From the NCBI GenBank assembly GCA_013815575.1, contig JACDFX010000001.1, positions 1 through 24,280 on the forward strand: a stretch of DNA of 24,280 nt. The letters run 5' to 3'. This stretch comes from Rubrobacter sp. (GTDB taxonomy: Bacteria > Actinomycetota > Rubrobacteria > Rubrobacterales > Rubrobacteraceae). Of the stretch, positions 1 through 7,574 are shown piece by piece; within the stretch, counting starts at the first letter, position 1, and every line of letters starts with the position of its first letter. The notes under the pieces are model-generated. The model was not told where the DNA came from and made no database searches. It saw only the letters and a program-made list of their open reading frames with translations. A program made the position numbers and the translations under genes.

Positions 1-475
1 GGTGTACCTCCACCGCAGCCGCCGCCGCCCTCTGGTTGACGAGGCCCAAAGCGTCCCTGAAGGCCCGAACCGCCTCACCCTCCGGCACCACCCCGAGCCC
101 GACCTCATCGCTCACCAGTACGAACGGCGTCTGGAGCGTCGAGGCCTCGACTAGAAAACCGTCGAACGTCCGCAGCGTCTCCTCCTCGCCCACGGAGGGG
201 AGCAGCGCGGAGACCCACAGCGTTAGGGAGTCGAGCAGCGCGGCCTCCCAGGACCGCGCCTCCTCCGGGACTTGCGAGAGATCCCCCGCCTCGACCGTGC
301 CCCAGCCGGCCGGCCTACGTTCCCGGTGAAGGTCCACCCGCCGCCGGAGGTCCGAGTCGTCCCCCAGGATGGCCGTCGCCACGTACAGGACTCGCCCCCC
401 GCCCAGCTCCCCGACCATTCGCTCAGCCAGGAGGCTCTTGCCGCTCCGGGCGCCGCCCAGGATGAGCGCCCGAAC
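1..475 (-). CDS. cobU: Adenosylcobinamide kinase / adenosylcobinamide-phosphate guanylyltransferase (partial, runs off left edge)
   Basis: CobU phosphorylates adenosylcobinamide and then transfers GMP to it, making AdoCbi-GDP in the late nucleotide-loop steps of B12 synthesis. The visible frame opens VRALILGGARSGKS, with the P-loop GGARSGKS at about 457-434. It continues with LYVATA, a family-typical LHRERRPAGW segment and DEVGLGVVPEGEAVRAF followed by LGLVNQ near the left edge, all CobU signatures. The C-terminus lies outside the window. It directly follows cobC on the same strand. The start is a puzzle: no ATG, GTG or TTG is in frame near the expected N-terminus. The nearest is a GTG at 580-578, 35 codons upstream and inside cobC. 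The end given here is the valine codon where homology begins, not a proven start. Family identity is secure. Confidence 0.9.
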
Positions 476-477
476 GC

Positions 478-1548
478 CTACAACGCCCCCCGAATGCCGT
501 CTACGAGGGCCTCGTTCTCCGCCTCGCCGCGCACCGCGACCCGGAAGTACTCCGGACCCAATCCCGCGAACGGCTCGCACCCCCGGACCAGGATGCCCCG
601 CCGTGCCAAACGCTCCGGCATGGTCGCCGGCCCGCGAACGAGAAGGAAGTTCGCCGCCCCGGGGAAGACCTCCAGGCCGGGCAACGCGCCCAGCGCCCCC
701 GAGAGCTCTTCTCGCAGGCGTGCGACCTCCTCGACCGACCTCTCAGCGAAATCCCTGTCCTGCGCCGCGGCGATACCGGCCGCGGCGGCGACGGCGTTTA
801 CCGGCCAGGAGGGTTGGAGCGCCTGCACCAGCGAAGCGTCCGGGCAGACGAGGCATCCGAGCCTGAGGCCGGGTATGGCGAAGAACTTGGTGAAGGATCT
901 GGCGACGAGGAGACTATTGTTCGCCCTGTCAGCGACGCTCGCTTCAGGGATAAAGTCCACGAAGGCTTCGTCCAGGATCAGGACCGCCCCGGCCTCCCGG
1001 GCCCTGGCGGCGACCTTCAGGACATCCTCACGACCCAGCGCCTCGCCGGTCGGGTTGTTCGGGTTGCACAGGAAGACGACCGCGACACCGTCCAGATCCG
1101 CAAGCGCATCGGGGGAGATACGAAAGCCGTTCTCCGAGTGGCGGCTGACGCGGCGCACGACCTCCATCCCGGCGGCCCCGGCGGCGGCCGCGTACTCGCT
1201 GAACGTCGGCTCAAGCACGAGCGCGGCCCCGCTTCGGCCGGCGGCCCGCGCCGCCAGGAAGAGCGCCTCCGCCCCGCCGTTCGTCGGCACGACGTTCTCC
1301 GGGTCCACCCCGAGGTAGCCGCCCAGCGCCCCCCGCAGGCGGGCGTAGGAGAGGTCCGGATAGCGTCCGGTGTCCTTGGCCAGCGCCCATCGGGCCGCCT
1401 CCAGCGCGGCCGGTGGGGCGCCGAGCGGGTTGATGTTCTGGCTAAAGTCGAGCAAGCCCGCCTCCCGCACCCGAAGCGTCCGGGACACGGCCTCGCCGTG
1501 CGCGCCGTGGTGGCGCGAGCCCGGGTGTCCGGCCCAGCCCTCAACCAC
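478..1548 (-). CDS. cobC: Threonine-phosphate decarboxylase, PLP-dependent (cobalamin synthesis)
   Basis: This 356-aa fold-type I PLP enzyme resembles histidinol-phosphate aminotransferase. In B12 synthesis this family decarboxylates L-threonine phosphate to (R)-1-amino-2-propanol phosphate, the linker of the nucleotide loop. Visible features are the N-terminal LLDFSQNINPLG segment (residues 32-43), NPNNPTG (162-168), LDEAF around D193, the Schiff-base lysine in SFTKFF (K221) and an arginine in the C-terminal FRVAVRG segment. The N-terminal GAHGEAV stretch suits the decarboxylase subgroup better than true HisC. The GTG start overlaps the cobD stop by 8 bases, and the stop directly precedes cobU, so it sits inside a cob operon. 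That context decides the call over HisC. It is the Salmonella CobD equivalent; gene naming differs between lineages. Confidence 0.88.
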   Translation of the reverse strand: MVEGWAGHPGSRHHGAHGEAVSRTLRVREAGLLDFSQNINPLGAPPAALEAARWALAKDTGRYPDLSYARLRGALGGYLGVDPENVVPTNGGAEALFLAARAAGRSGAALVLEPTFSEYAAAAGAAGMEVVRRVSRHSENGFRISPDALADLDGVAVVFLCNPNNPTGEALGREDVLKVAARAREAGAVLILDEAFVDFIPEASVADRANNSLLVARSFTKFFAIPGLRLGCLVCPDASLVQALQPSWPVNAVAAAAGIAAAQDRDFAERSVEEVARLREELSGALGALPGLEVFPGAANFLLVRGPATMPERLARRGILVRGCEPFAGLGPEYFRVAVRGEAENEALVDGIRGAL

Positions 1549-2476
1549 GCCGGCCTCGTCCCGCGATTAGAGCCAGGAGGGCGAGGAGCGCGCAGAGCCG
1601 GCGCATCAACGCGATGGCCCGCCCGATATCATCCGCCACTGGCGCGCGTCCGTCTCCAAGTACCGTCCCGGCCCGCGCCACCCCACCGTAGACGTTCGTA
1701 CCCCCCAGGCGCAGGCCGAGGGCGCCGGCGAAGGCCGCCTCCGCGTGGCCGGCGTTCGGGCTCGAGGAGAGCGGCCCGTACCGGAGGGCGGTCGCGAGGG
1801 TCTTTGCTGGGGACCCCGAGGCCGCGGCGGCGGCCAGGACCGTGAGGCGGGCGGGGACGAGGTTCGCGAGGTCGTCGAGGCGGGCGCCGGCCCAGCCCAG
1901 TTCCAGGTAGGGACCATGACGGTATCCGACCATCGAGTCGAGGGTGTTCATGGCCTTGTAGGCCAGTGCTCCGGGGGCGCCGAACAGGAACCCGTAGAAC
2001 ATCGGGCCGACGACCCCGTCGCTCGTGTTCTCCGCGACGGACTCGACGGCGGCCCGGCACACGCCACCCGTCGTCAGGTTCGCCGTATCCCGTCCGACGA
2101 ACTCGCCAACCCGGGCGCGGGCCGCTTCCAATCCGTCCCCGGCCAGTTCTCCCCTGACCGAGCCGGCCGCCGCCGCGAGGCCGCGCATGGAGAGCGTGGT
2201 CGAGATGAGAGCGACCTCCAGCGCCGGGCGCAGCGGGCGGGGCGCGAGGCCGAGGAGCGCGCGGGCGGAGAGGAAGGCGAGCGTCGGGAGGGAGGCGGCG
2301 AGGAGGACGCCGGCGGCGCGGCGGGTCCGGGGATCTTTCGGTTTCAAGGCGCGTTTTTCGTAGGCCGAAGTGGCGCGCCCCATCCAGACCGTCGGATGCA
2401 TCCCCTCCGGGGGCTCGCCGACGAGGGCGTCCAGCAGGAGGGCCGCCGCGACCGCCGGCCCGTGCGTGGGCCTCAT
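1541..2476 (-). CDS. cobD: Adenosylcobinamide-phosphate synthase, membrane protein
   Basis: CobD (CbiB) is an integral membrane protein that joins the aminopropanol arm, here probably as the phosphate made by the neighbouring CobC, to adenosylcobyric acid. The 311-aa length is normal for the family. Recognisable blocks are LVGEPPEGMHPTVWMG near the N-terminus, GRDTANLTTGG and VESVAENTSDGVVGPMFYG in the middle, then KAMNTLDSMVGYR and a SSSPNAGHAEAAFAGAL segment. Several hydrophobic helices are evident. The ATG overlaps the stop of the upstream 212-aa protein by four bases (ATGA), and the stop overlaps the cobC start, which indicates translational coupling. The family is certain; only the choice between the names cobD and cbiB is a convention. 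Confidence 0.92.
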   Translation of the reverse strand: MRPTHGPAVAAALLLDALVGEPPEGMHPTVWMGRATSAYEKRALKPKDPRTRRAAGVLLAASLPTLAFLSARALLGLAPRPLRPALEVALISTTLSMRGLAAAAGSVRGELAGDGLEAARARVGEFVGRDTANLTTGGVCRAAVESVAENTSDGVVGPMFYGFLFGAPGALAYKAMNTLDSMVGYRHGPYLELGWAGARLDDLANLVPARLTVLAAAAASGSPAKTLATALRYGPLSSSPNAGHAEAAFAGALGLRLGGTNVYGGVARAGTVLGDGRAPVADDIGRAIALMRRLCALLALLALIAGRGRRG

Positions 2477-3111
2477 CCCGGCCCGGGCGTCCCGTCCGGG
2501 TCGGCCTTGGACCGTCCCCGGAGGAGGCCGACGAACCCGCCGATCGTTCCGAGCAGGACGGCGCGGAGCACGAAGTTGGCCAGGGAGCGGCCGAGGTCCC
2601 GGGGGGCGGGCGGGCCGAGGGACTCCTCCACCTCGGAGACGTCGGCGGCGGGAGGCACGTCGCCCACCTCTTCGGGGGACTGGCCCTCCTCCCTGCGGCG
2701 GTCCTGTATCTCCTCGCGCGTCCCGTTCACGTAGGAGACGATCTCCGGGGCGGCCTCCCGGGCGTAGGCGCGCATGTCGTCAGCGAACACCGTAGCCTGG
2801 AGGAGGGTCGTAAGAGAGAGGACCAGGCCCACGACGATCGCGACCACAGTCGCCGCCAGGGCGCCGTCACGCAGCAGGAGAGAGCGGTAGGAGACGCCGG
2901 CGTCCAGCCTCACGGGGCGCATCCTGAGCGCGGCCAGGATGCCCAGGAACAGAAAGGCAGCCAGGGCGAGGCGCGTACGGTAGGAGCCGACCACGGCGAG
3001 CACCCAGCCCGCCGTCTCAGACGGGTCAAGGACCAGGAAATAGAACTCCGCCACGAGCGCGACTACGGCCGCCAGCGCGCCGTAGAAAAACCCCGTTCTT
3101 ATAGGTCCCAA
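2473..3111 (-). CDS. Small four-helix membrane protein of unknown function, first gene of the cob cluster
   Basis: I do not recognise this 212-aa protein. It has about four hydrophobic segments: residues 8-28, 38-62, 84-106 and, near the C-terminus, about 182-200. A charged, acidic and proline-rich soluble loop (about 118-175, with EEIQDRRREEG and EVEESLGPP) separates the last two. The C-terminus is short and Gly/Pro-rich. The start is TTG, preceded by GGAGGAG at a short distance. It overlaps cobD by ATGA, so it is the likely first gene of the cob transcript. No cobalt-transport signature (CbiM, CbiN, CbtA) is visible. A role in B12 metabolism is only suggested by position. The 76-base upstream gap is too short for a full cobalamin riboswitch. 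Confidence 0.7.
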   Translation of the reverse strand: MGPIRTGFFYGALAAVVALVAEFYFLVLDPSETAGWVLAVVGSYRTRLALAAFLFLGILAALRMRPVRLDAGVSYRSLLLRDGALAATVVAIVVGLVLSLTTLLQATVFADDMRAYAREAAPEIVSYVNGTREEIQDRRREEGQSPEEVGDVPPAADVSEVEESLGPPAPRDLGRSLANFVLRAVLLGTIGGFVGLLRGRSKADPDGTPGPG

Positions 3112-3187
3112 GATGCTCCTCCGTCAGCCGGACGTCGCCGTCCAGAATACAACATCCTACCCCGCCTTCGGTGTGATCCCGACTGCC

Positions 3188-4135
3188 CTACGGAGTGGGC
3201 GCGGATCGGCGGCCCCGCAGAAGCAAGAAGATACCGACGAGTACGATGGCCCCGCCAAGAACCGTGGCGATCCCCGGCTTCTCCGAGAGCACGAGCCAGG
3301 CCAGAAGCGAAGCGACGACCGGCTCCGCGAGCACGGTGCCGGAGATCACCGAGGCCTCCACGTAGCGCAGGGCCCAGTTAAAGACGGTGTGGCCCATGAT
3401 CTGGGGCCCCACGGTTATCGCCGCCAGCCAGAACCACGTCTCCCCGGAATACCCCCAGAGCCTGTCGCCCGAGAGGAGGGCGGCTGGAAGCAGGGTGAGC
3501 GCGGCGGCCGAGTAGAGCACGATCGAGTACGGCAAGACGCCGACGGGTTCGGCGGCGGAGCGCTGGGAGCGCCCAACTAGTACGTAGACCGTAAAAGTGA
3601 GGGCACCCACGATCGCCAGCGCGTTGCCGAACAGGGCCGCCGACCCCACGGACCCGTCCTGAGAGATGACGGCCGTCCCGCCAAGCGCGACCAGGATACC
3701 CGCAAACGAAACGGGCGTCGTCTTCTCACCGAAGAGCAGGTAGGCCAGGATCGCCACGAAGACCGGTGTGTTGCTTACGAGAACCACGCTGGCCGCGACG
3801 CTCGTGTAGTCGAGGGAGGAGATCCAGAACCCGAAGTGCGCCCCGAGCGCCACTCCGGAGGCGATCCCAACGTACAGAGTCCGTCCCCTCGGAAACCTGT
3901 CCCTCCGGATGAGTGCCGACGGTAACAGTATCGCGACGCCGAGGGCGCAGCGCCAGAAGGCAACGGCGAGGGCCGGAGCTCCCGCCACCCGGATCATCAC
4001 GGCCGCCGAGGAGACGGCCAGAACCCCCACGGCTACCGCCGGGAGCGCGCCCCTACCCCATGCCTCACCCCGTACCAGACCAGAGCCCCGCTTTCCCGAA
4101 ACAACTGCCCCCTGCGCAACCACGGGTCGCGCCAC
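3188..4135 (-). CDS. DMT-superfamily transporter (EamA domains)
   Basis: This 315-aa polytopic protein has about ten hydrophobic helices arranged as two EamA repeats, the usual plan of drug/metabolite exporters (RhaT/YdcZ type). Signs are RVAGAPALAVAFWRCALG in the first repeat, LVSNTPVFVAILAYLLFGEK in its later part, and VGPQIMGHTVFNWALRYVEASVISGTVLAEPVVASLLAWLVLSEKP in the second repeat, which match the family's conserved patterns. The substrate cannot be read from sequence. The annotated GTG start makes a 103-base overlap with the preceding YdcF gene. An in-frame GTG at 4030, just past that gene's stop, would give a 280-aa protein but trim the first helix, so the start is uncertain. It is probably the last gene of the operon led by the PrsW-like gene. 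Confidence 0.85.
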   Translation of the reverse strand: MARPVVAQGAVVSGKRGSGLVRGEAWGRGALPAVAVGVLAVSSAAVMIRVAGAPALAVAFWRCALGVAILLPSALIRRDRFPRGRTLYVGIASGVALGAHFGFWISSLDYTSVAASVVLVSNTPVFVAILAYLLFGEKTTPVSFAGILVALGGTAVISQDGSVGSAALFGNALAIVGALTFTVYVLVGRSQRSAAEPVGVLPYSIVLYSAAALTLLPAALLSGDRLWGYSGETWFWLAAITVGPQIMGHTVFNWALRYVEASVISGTVLAEPVVASLLAWLVLSEKPGIATVLGGAIVLVGIFLLLRGRRSAPTP

Positions 4136-4626
4136 ATCGGGCTACTATACACGGGCTCCGGCCGCGCGATGATGCCCACCCGCTCGAAGGCCGCGGCCGT
4201 CCTAACGCAGTGCAGTGGATCGGTTACTACCAGCACCGCTCGCACCCCATGCTTCGCCAGAACTTCGGCCACCAACCGGGCGGAATCCCAGGTGCTCTCG
4301 GCCTCGTCCTCCACAAGAACGGCCTCCTCCGGCACCCCACTCTCCCGAAGGATGCGGGCCATCACCTCCGCCTCCGTGGGCGGGTACTTGCCGAGGCCGC
4401 CGGTGACCACGAGGCGGTCTACCCCGCCCCGGGCGTAAATGCGGGCGGCGTGGTGGACCCTGGCCTCCAGCGTCCGGCTTGGCCTCCCCCCCGCCAACAC
4501 CTGCGTCCCGAGCACCACCGCGACCCTTTCGTTCCCGGAATCGTTTCCGCCAGATTCCGTGTTCCGGTAGACCGCCAGCAGGTCGCGAAGACGACCGATC
4601 AGACCCCGCAGCGACCGGCCCCTCAA
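4033..4626 (-). CDS. YdcF/SanA-like DUF218 protein
   Basis: This 197-aa soluble-looking protein has the DUF218 core: VVLGTQVLAGGRPSRTLEARVHHAARIY (about residues 36-63), VTGGLGKYPPTEAEVMARIL (about 72-91), then VEDEAESTWDSARL and VVTDPLHCVRTAAAF. DUF218 members include E. coli YdcF, which binds S-adenosylmethionine, and SanA/ElyC, which are linked to the cell envelope. The exact reaction is unknown. There is no clear transmembrane helix, unlike SanA, so a cytoplasmic location is likely. The TTG start overlaps the mobA stop by 3 bases (TTGA), so it is coupled to mobA. Its long 3' overlap with the transporter gene may be an artefact of that gene's start choice. Confidence 0.82.
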   Translation of the reverse strand: MRGRSLRGLIGRLRDLLAVYRNTESGGNDSGNERVAVVLGTQVLAGGRPSRTLEARVHHAARIYARGGVDRLVVTGGLGKYPPTEAEVMARILRESGVPEEAVLVEDEAESTWDSARLVAEVLAKHGVRAVLVVTDPLHCVRTAAAFERVGIIARPEPVYSSPMWRDPWLRRGQLFRESGALVWYGVRHGVGARSRR

Positions 4627-5198
4627 CCGCCGGCCAGTTCCCTGGCCCGGCGCAGGTCCTCCGGCGAGTTGACGTTCATCAGCAGGAGGTCTGGATCTCC
4701 GAACCGGCGCAGCTCCGCCCCCTCGACGTAGCCGACCCGTCCCAGCCGCCCCACGAACTCGCGGACGGCCCGCACCCCCCCGTCAAGATCGGACCGGAGG
4801 CGCGGCAGGATCTCCCTCGCGTACGCCGCGCAGAGCGGGTGCGACCTCTCTTTGTAGAGCGGAACGACGGCCTGGAGTTCTCCCTGGGCGAGGGCGTCGA
4901 GAAGGTACGCCACGAGATCGGAGCCCAGAAAAGGCATGTCGCCGGCGGCGACGAAGACGAGCGGGAAGCGGGCGGCGGAGAGGCCGGCCTCCATTCCGGC
5001 CAGCGGGCCTTCCCCCGGGCGGTCGTCCCGGACCCGGCGGACGTCGCGGGGGAGGCCGGCGGCGGGGCCGGCCAGGATCACCTCGTCGCACGGGCCTGAG
5101 AGCGCCTGCGTGACCCGTCGGACCAGGGGCTCGCCGCCCACCTCCAGGTAAATCTTGTCCTGGCCCATCCTGCGGCTCCCCCCGCCGGCGAGTACCAA
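4623..5198 (-). CDS. mobA: Molybdenum cofactor guanylyltransferase
   Basis: MobA transfers GMP from GTP to molybdopterin-Mo, making the guanine dinucleotide cofactor used by DMSO-reductase-family enzymes. The 191-aa protein opens with the nucleotidyltransferase signature LAGGGSRRMGQDK and continues with RDDRPGEGPLAGMEAGL, VAAGDMPFL (metal-binding aspartate) and VVPLYKERSHPLCAAY. These are in the right order and spacing for MobA rather than MobB or CofC. The start is TTG, giving MVLAGGG. The gene follows the PrsW-like gene by 23 bases and overlaps the DUF218 gene, so the four genes look like one transcript. No other molybdenum-cofactor gene is present in the window. Loss of base specificity (MocA, CTP-using) cannot be excluded from sequence alone. 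Confidence 0.87.
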   Translation of the reverse strand: MVLAGGGSRRMGQDKIYLEVGGEPLVRRVTQALSGPCDEVILAGPAAGLPRDVRRVRDDRPGEGPLAGMEAGLSAARFPLVFVAAGDMPFLGSDLVAYLLDALAQGELQAVVPLYKERSHPLCAAYAREILPRLRSDLDGGVRAVREFVGRLGRVGYVEGAELRRFGDPDLLLMNVNSPEDLRRARELAGG

Positions 5199-5221
5199 CC
5201 CCGAGGCGGGTGGGCCCGCGC

Positions 5222-6211
5222 TCAGGGGTCCGTCCGCGGGACCAGCCCTCCTCTAAGGGCCGCGACCTTGTTGCGAAGGGCCAGCACGCGGTCGCGGCGA
5301 CTTGCGGTGTCCGAGCGGCGGGCGAGGCGTTTGGAGACCGCGAGGTCCATGGCAGCCCCGTGAACCTTGCGGGCGCGACGCCAGGCCGAGAATCTTCCCG
5401 AGAAGAGCAGGCGCAGGTAATAGCCCGTCTTTCGGAAGTAGCTCGGCAGCATGGAGTACTCCTGCGGCGTTATGGTGCCGGCGCCGACCTCGTCGCGCAA
5501 CTCGTCCCGGATCATGCGCCGCTCCAACGTGAGCCACACGATTATGATCACCACGTATAACAGAATCACGACGAACAGCGCCACGTAGGCGACCGGCCCA
5601 AACACGGTCGCCGTGAAGTTGAACGTCGCGTGCAGCAGGATGGCCGCGAGAAGGCCCAGGATTGGCAGCAACACCTTCAAGAACCCGCTGCGGACCCAGG
5701 GGATGAGGCCGATCCCGATCCCGGTCAGCGAGGTGAACGCGGCGTGGGCGAAGCCGCCGAAGATCCTGCGCACCACGAAGGTCTCCGACCCGAACTGCAG
5801 CCCATACAAGATGTCCTCGGCGATGGCGAACCCGAAGCCGACCGCTGATCCGTAGACGATGCCGTCCATGACCCCCGCGAACTCGACGAGCCCCCGCCTG
5901 CGCGCCGCCACGTACGCGACGATAAACGCTATGAGCAGCGCCAGGCCCTTCGCGGTCTCCTCGACCGGCGGCGCCACGAAGACCGCCGTCACGAAAGACG
6001 CGGTCTGGTTGCCGGCGAGGCTGCTGATGGTGATCGAGGCTATAGTGTTGAAGACCAGCGAGACCGTGGTAGCCACCGCGAAACCCCAGATAAATATCGG
6101 GATCACATACCGCAACGACTCCCGCTCGTAGAGGTCTATAGCCCTTATGAAGAACAGGTAAAGCAACGTCTGAACGATGCCGATTCCTACGAGCGAGGCG
6201 CTCAGAGACAC
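5222..6211 (-). CDS. PrsW-like intramembrane metalloprotease
   Basis: The 329-aa protein has about eight hydrophobic helices and the PrsW family motifs: PPVEETAKGLAL with E84-E85 after a helix, DGIVYGSAVGFGFAIAEDILY with E132-D133, a histidine in FGGFAHAAFTS (H156) and one in LLHATFNF (H194). In B. subtilis PrsW cleaves the anti-sigma factor RsiW in the membrane. Here the substrate is unknown, and no anti-sigma gene is adjacent. After the last helix comes a basic soluble tail of about 100 residues (230-329) rich in Arg, longer than the catalytic core needs; it may bind lipid head groups or a partner. The start is GTG with GAGGG seven bases upstream. It leads an operon with mobA, a DUF218 gene and a DMT transporter, an odd grouping. 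Confidence 0.85.
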   Translation of the reverse strand: MSLSASLVGIGIVQTLLYLFFIRAIDLYERESLRYVIPIFIWGFAVATTVSLVFNTIASITISSLAGNQTASFVTAVFVAPPVEETAKGLALLIAFIVAYVAARRRGLVEFAGVMDGIVYGSAVGFGFAIAEDILYGLQFGSETFVVRRIFGGFAHAAFTSLTGIGIGLIPWVRSGFLKVLLPILGLLAAILLHATFNFTATVFGPVAYVALFVVILLYVVIIIVWLTLERRMIRDELRDEVGAGTITPQEYSMLPSYFRKTGYYLRLLFSGRFSAWRRARKVHGAAMDLAVSKRLARRSDTASRRDRVLALRNKVAALRGGLVPRTDP

Positions 6212-6294
6212 TCTATATCCCTCGGGAGAAGTTCATGGGCCGCAAGTATACCTACTGTTGGTAGAATACCCTCACCAGAACCGAGAGGAGAGAT

Positions 6295-6789
6295 TTGGAC
6301 AGGGATCCTCACGAGCGCACCTCAGTCCTCGGCGCCATGCGCCACCTGACCCACGGGGTCTACGTGCTCGGCACCCGCCGCGGCCGCCAGTCGAACGCGA
6401 TGGCCGCCTCCTGGGTGATGCAGACCTCCGAACGCCCCCCGTGCGTCGCCGTCGCCGTCCGAAACGACCGCTACACCCACGACATCGTCCTCGAGAGCGA
6501 GACCTTCGCCCTGAGCGTCCTGCGCGACGACCAGGTAAACGTGGCGACCCACTTCGGCGAGACCAGCGGCGAGTACGACGACAAGCTCCGGGGCGTCCCC
6601 TACGGTCTGACCCCGAACGGCTCCCCCTACCTCCTTGACTGCCTCGCCTACCTCGACTGCCGCGTGATGGACCGGGCCCGCGCGGGCGACCACACGGTCG
6701 TGATCGGCGAGGTCACCGCCGGCGAGTCCCTGGACGCGAGCTACCCTCTCATCTACGACCCGGGCGAGTACGAGGAGGCCCTCCGCTAG
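6295..6789 (+). CDS. Flavin reductase-like (DIM6/NTAB) FMN-binding protein
   Basis: The 164-aa protein matches the flavin reductase-like split-barrel fold: AMRHLTHGVYVLGTRRG near the N-terminus, NAMAASWVMQTSERPPCVAVAVRNDRYTHDIVLESETFALSVL in the middle and HFGETSGEYDDK, then HTVVIGEVTAGE. Such proteins bind FMN and pass electrons from NAD(P)H to a monooxygenase or use flavin directly. The partner is not visible. The TTG start is favoured because GAGAGGAG lies just upstream; an ATG 14 codons further in would cut into the domain. The stop is immediately followed by the ATG of the RidA gene, so the two are co-translated. A candidate -10 (TAGAAT) lies at 6262-6267, without a good -35. Confidence 0.88.
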   Translation: MDRDPHERTSVLGAMRHLTHGVYVLGTRRGRQSNAMAASWVMQTSERPPCVAVAVRNDRYTHDIVLESETFALSVLRDDQVNVATHFGETSGEYDDKLRGVPYGLTPNGSPYLLDCLAYLDCRVMDRARAGDHTVVIGEVTAGESLDASYPLIYDPGEYEEALR

Positions 6790-7257
6790 ATGGACCCGCA
6801 GACCCGCCTCAGCGAGCTCGGCCTGGAGCTCCCGCCAGTCCCCACCCCCGCCGGCTCATACGTGCCGGCCACGCGAACCGGAAACCTGATCTTCACGGCC
6901 GGACAACTCCCTTTCCGTGACGGCGAGCTTCACCGCACCGGCAAAGTCGGCGCCGCCGTCATGCTCGATGAGGCGCAAGAGTCAGCCAGGCTCTGCGCCC
7001 TCAACGCCGTAGCCGCCGCCGCCGAGAGAGCCGGTGGGCTGGAGAACCTGCGCGACGTCGTGAAGGTCACCGGCTTCGTCGCCTCAACGCCCGGCTTCAA
7101 CGGCCAGCCGGACGTCATGAACGGCGCCTCCGAGCTCCTCGGTCAGCTCTTCGGCGAGGCGGGGCTCCACGCCCGCTCTGCCGTGGGCGTCGCCGAGCTT
7201 CCCCTCGACGCACCCGTCGAAGTGGAGGTCGTGTTCGGCCTCGACCCCCCGGGCTGA
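6790..7257 (+). CDS. RidA family (YjgF/UK114) protein
   Basis: RidA proteins hydrolyse reactive enamine/imine intermediates, such as 2-aminoacrylate from serine dehydratases, and protect PLP enzymes. The 155-aa sequence carries FTAGQLPFRDGELHRTGKVG, LRDVVKVTGFVASTPGF and the terminal block HARSAVGVAELPLDAPVEVEVVF, which contains the arginine and glutamate positions typical of active RidA. It is longer than E. coli RidA (about 128 aa), mainly through an N-terminal addition; this matches a common actinobacterial subgroup often labelled endoribonuclease L-PSP. The ATG abuts the stop of the flavin reductase gene with no spacing, a strong sign of coupling. The true substrate is unknown. Confidence 0.88.
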   Translation: MDPQTRLSELGLELPPVPTPAGSYVPATRTGNLIFTAGQLPFRDGELHRTGKVGAAVMLDEAQESARLCALNAVAAAAERAGGLENLRDVVKVTGFVASTPGFNGQPDVMNGASELLGQLFGEAGLHARSAVGVAELPLDAPVEVEVVFGLDPPG

Positions 7258-7262
7258 TCACT

Positions 7263-7289
7263 TTAACTCGACCCTTGCGTGGGTATAAT
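7263..7289 (+). promoter_or_regulatory. Candidate sigma70 promoter of the glutaredoxin gene
   Basis: A perfect -10 hexamer TATAAT (7284-7289) is preceded 15 bases upstream by TTAACT (4 of 6 match to TTGACA), or at 16 bases by TTTAAC. It lies just after the RidA stop and about 37 bases before the TTG of the glutaredoxin gene, so that gene likely has its own transcript. Confidence 0.6.
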
Positions 7290-7325
7290 CTGAATATTCG
7301 TATACGTTTATAGAGGAGTATTTCT

Positions 7326-7574
7326 TTGGATGCCACGAGGGAAAAGACCGGCATAAGGCTCTACACGGGCAGTTACTGCCCTTACTGCCGCAGGGTAAAA
7401 AAGGAGTTGGACAGGCTGGAGTTGGGTTACGAGTCGGTAAACGCCGACGAGGACGGCAGGCAGGAAGTGATTCGTCTTTCGGGCCAGCGCGCGATCCCGA
7501 TCCTCACCATAGACGAGGAGGTGCTGGTGGACTCCACGAACATCATCCGGGAGCTCCGCAAGCGCTACTCCTGA
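7326..7574 (+). CDS. Glutaredoxin family protein
   Basis: The 82-aa thioredoxin-fold protein has the dithiol active site CPYC in YTGSYCPYCRRVKKEL, the cis-proline segment RAIPILTID and the C-terminal DSTNIIRELRKRY helix. This is the standard minimal glutaredoxin/NrdH-like plan. Actinobacteria mostly lack glutathione, so it may be reduced by mycothiol (mycoredoxin-like) or thioredoxin reductase. Mycoredoxins also have CxYC sites, so the reductant cannot be decided here. The start is TTG with GAGGAG at 7313-7318 and a strong -10 upstream. The 3' end overlaps the stop of the opposing 284-aa gene by 10 bases, so the two are convergent. Confidence 0.88.
   Translation: MDATREKTGIRLYTGSYCPYCRRVKKELDRLELGYESVNADEDGRQEVIRLSGQRAIPILTIDEEVLVDSTNIIRELRKRYS

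Noticed and set aside
3112..3187. Cobalamin riboswitch in front of the cob cluster
   Set aside because: The gap is only 76 bases and holds no B12-box-like pattern. A cobalamin riboswitch needs far more.
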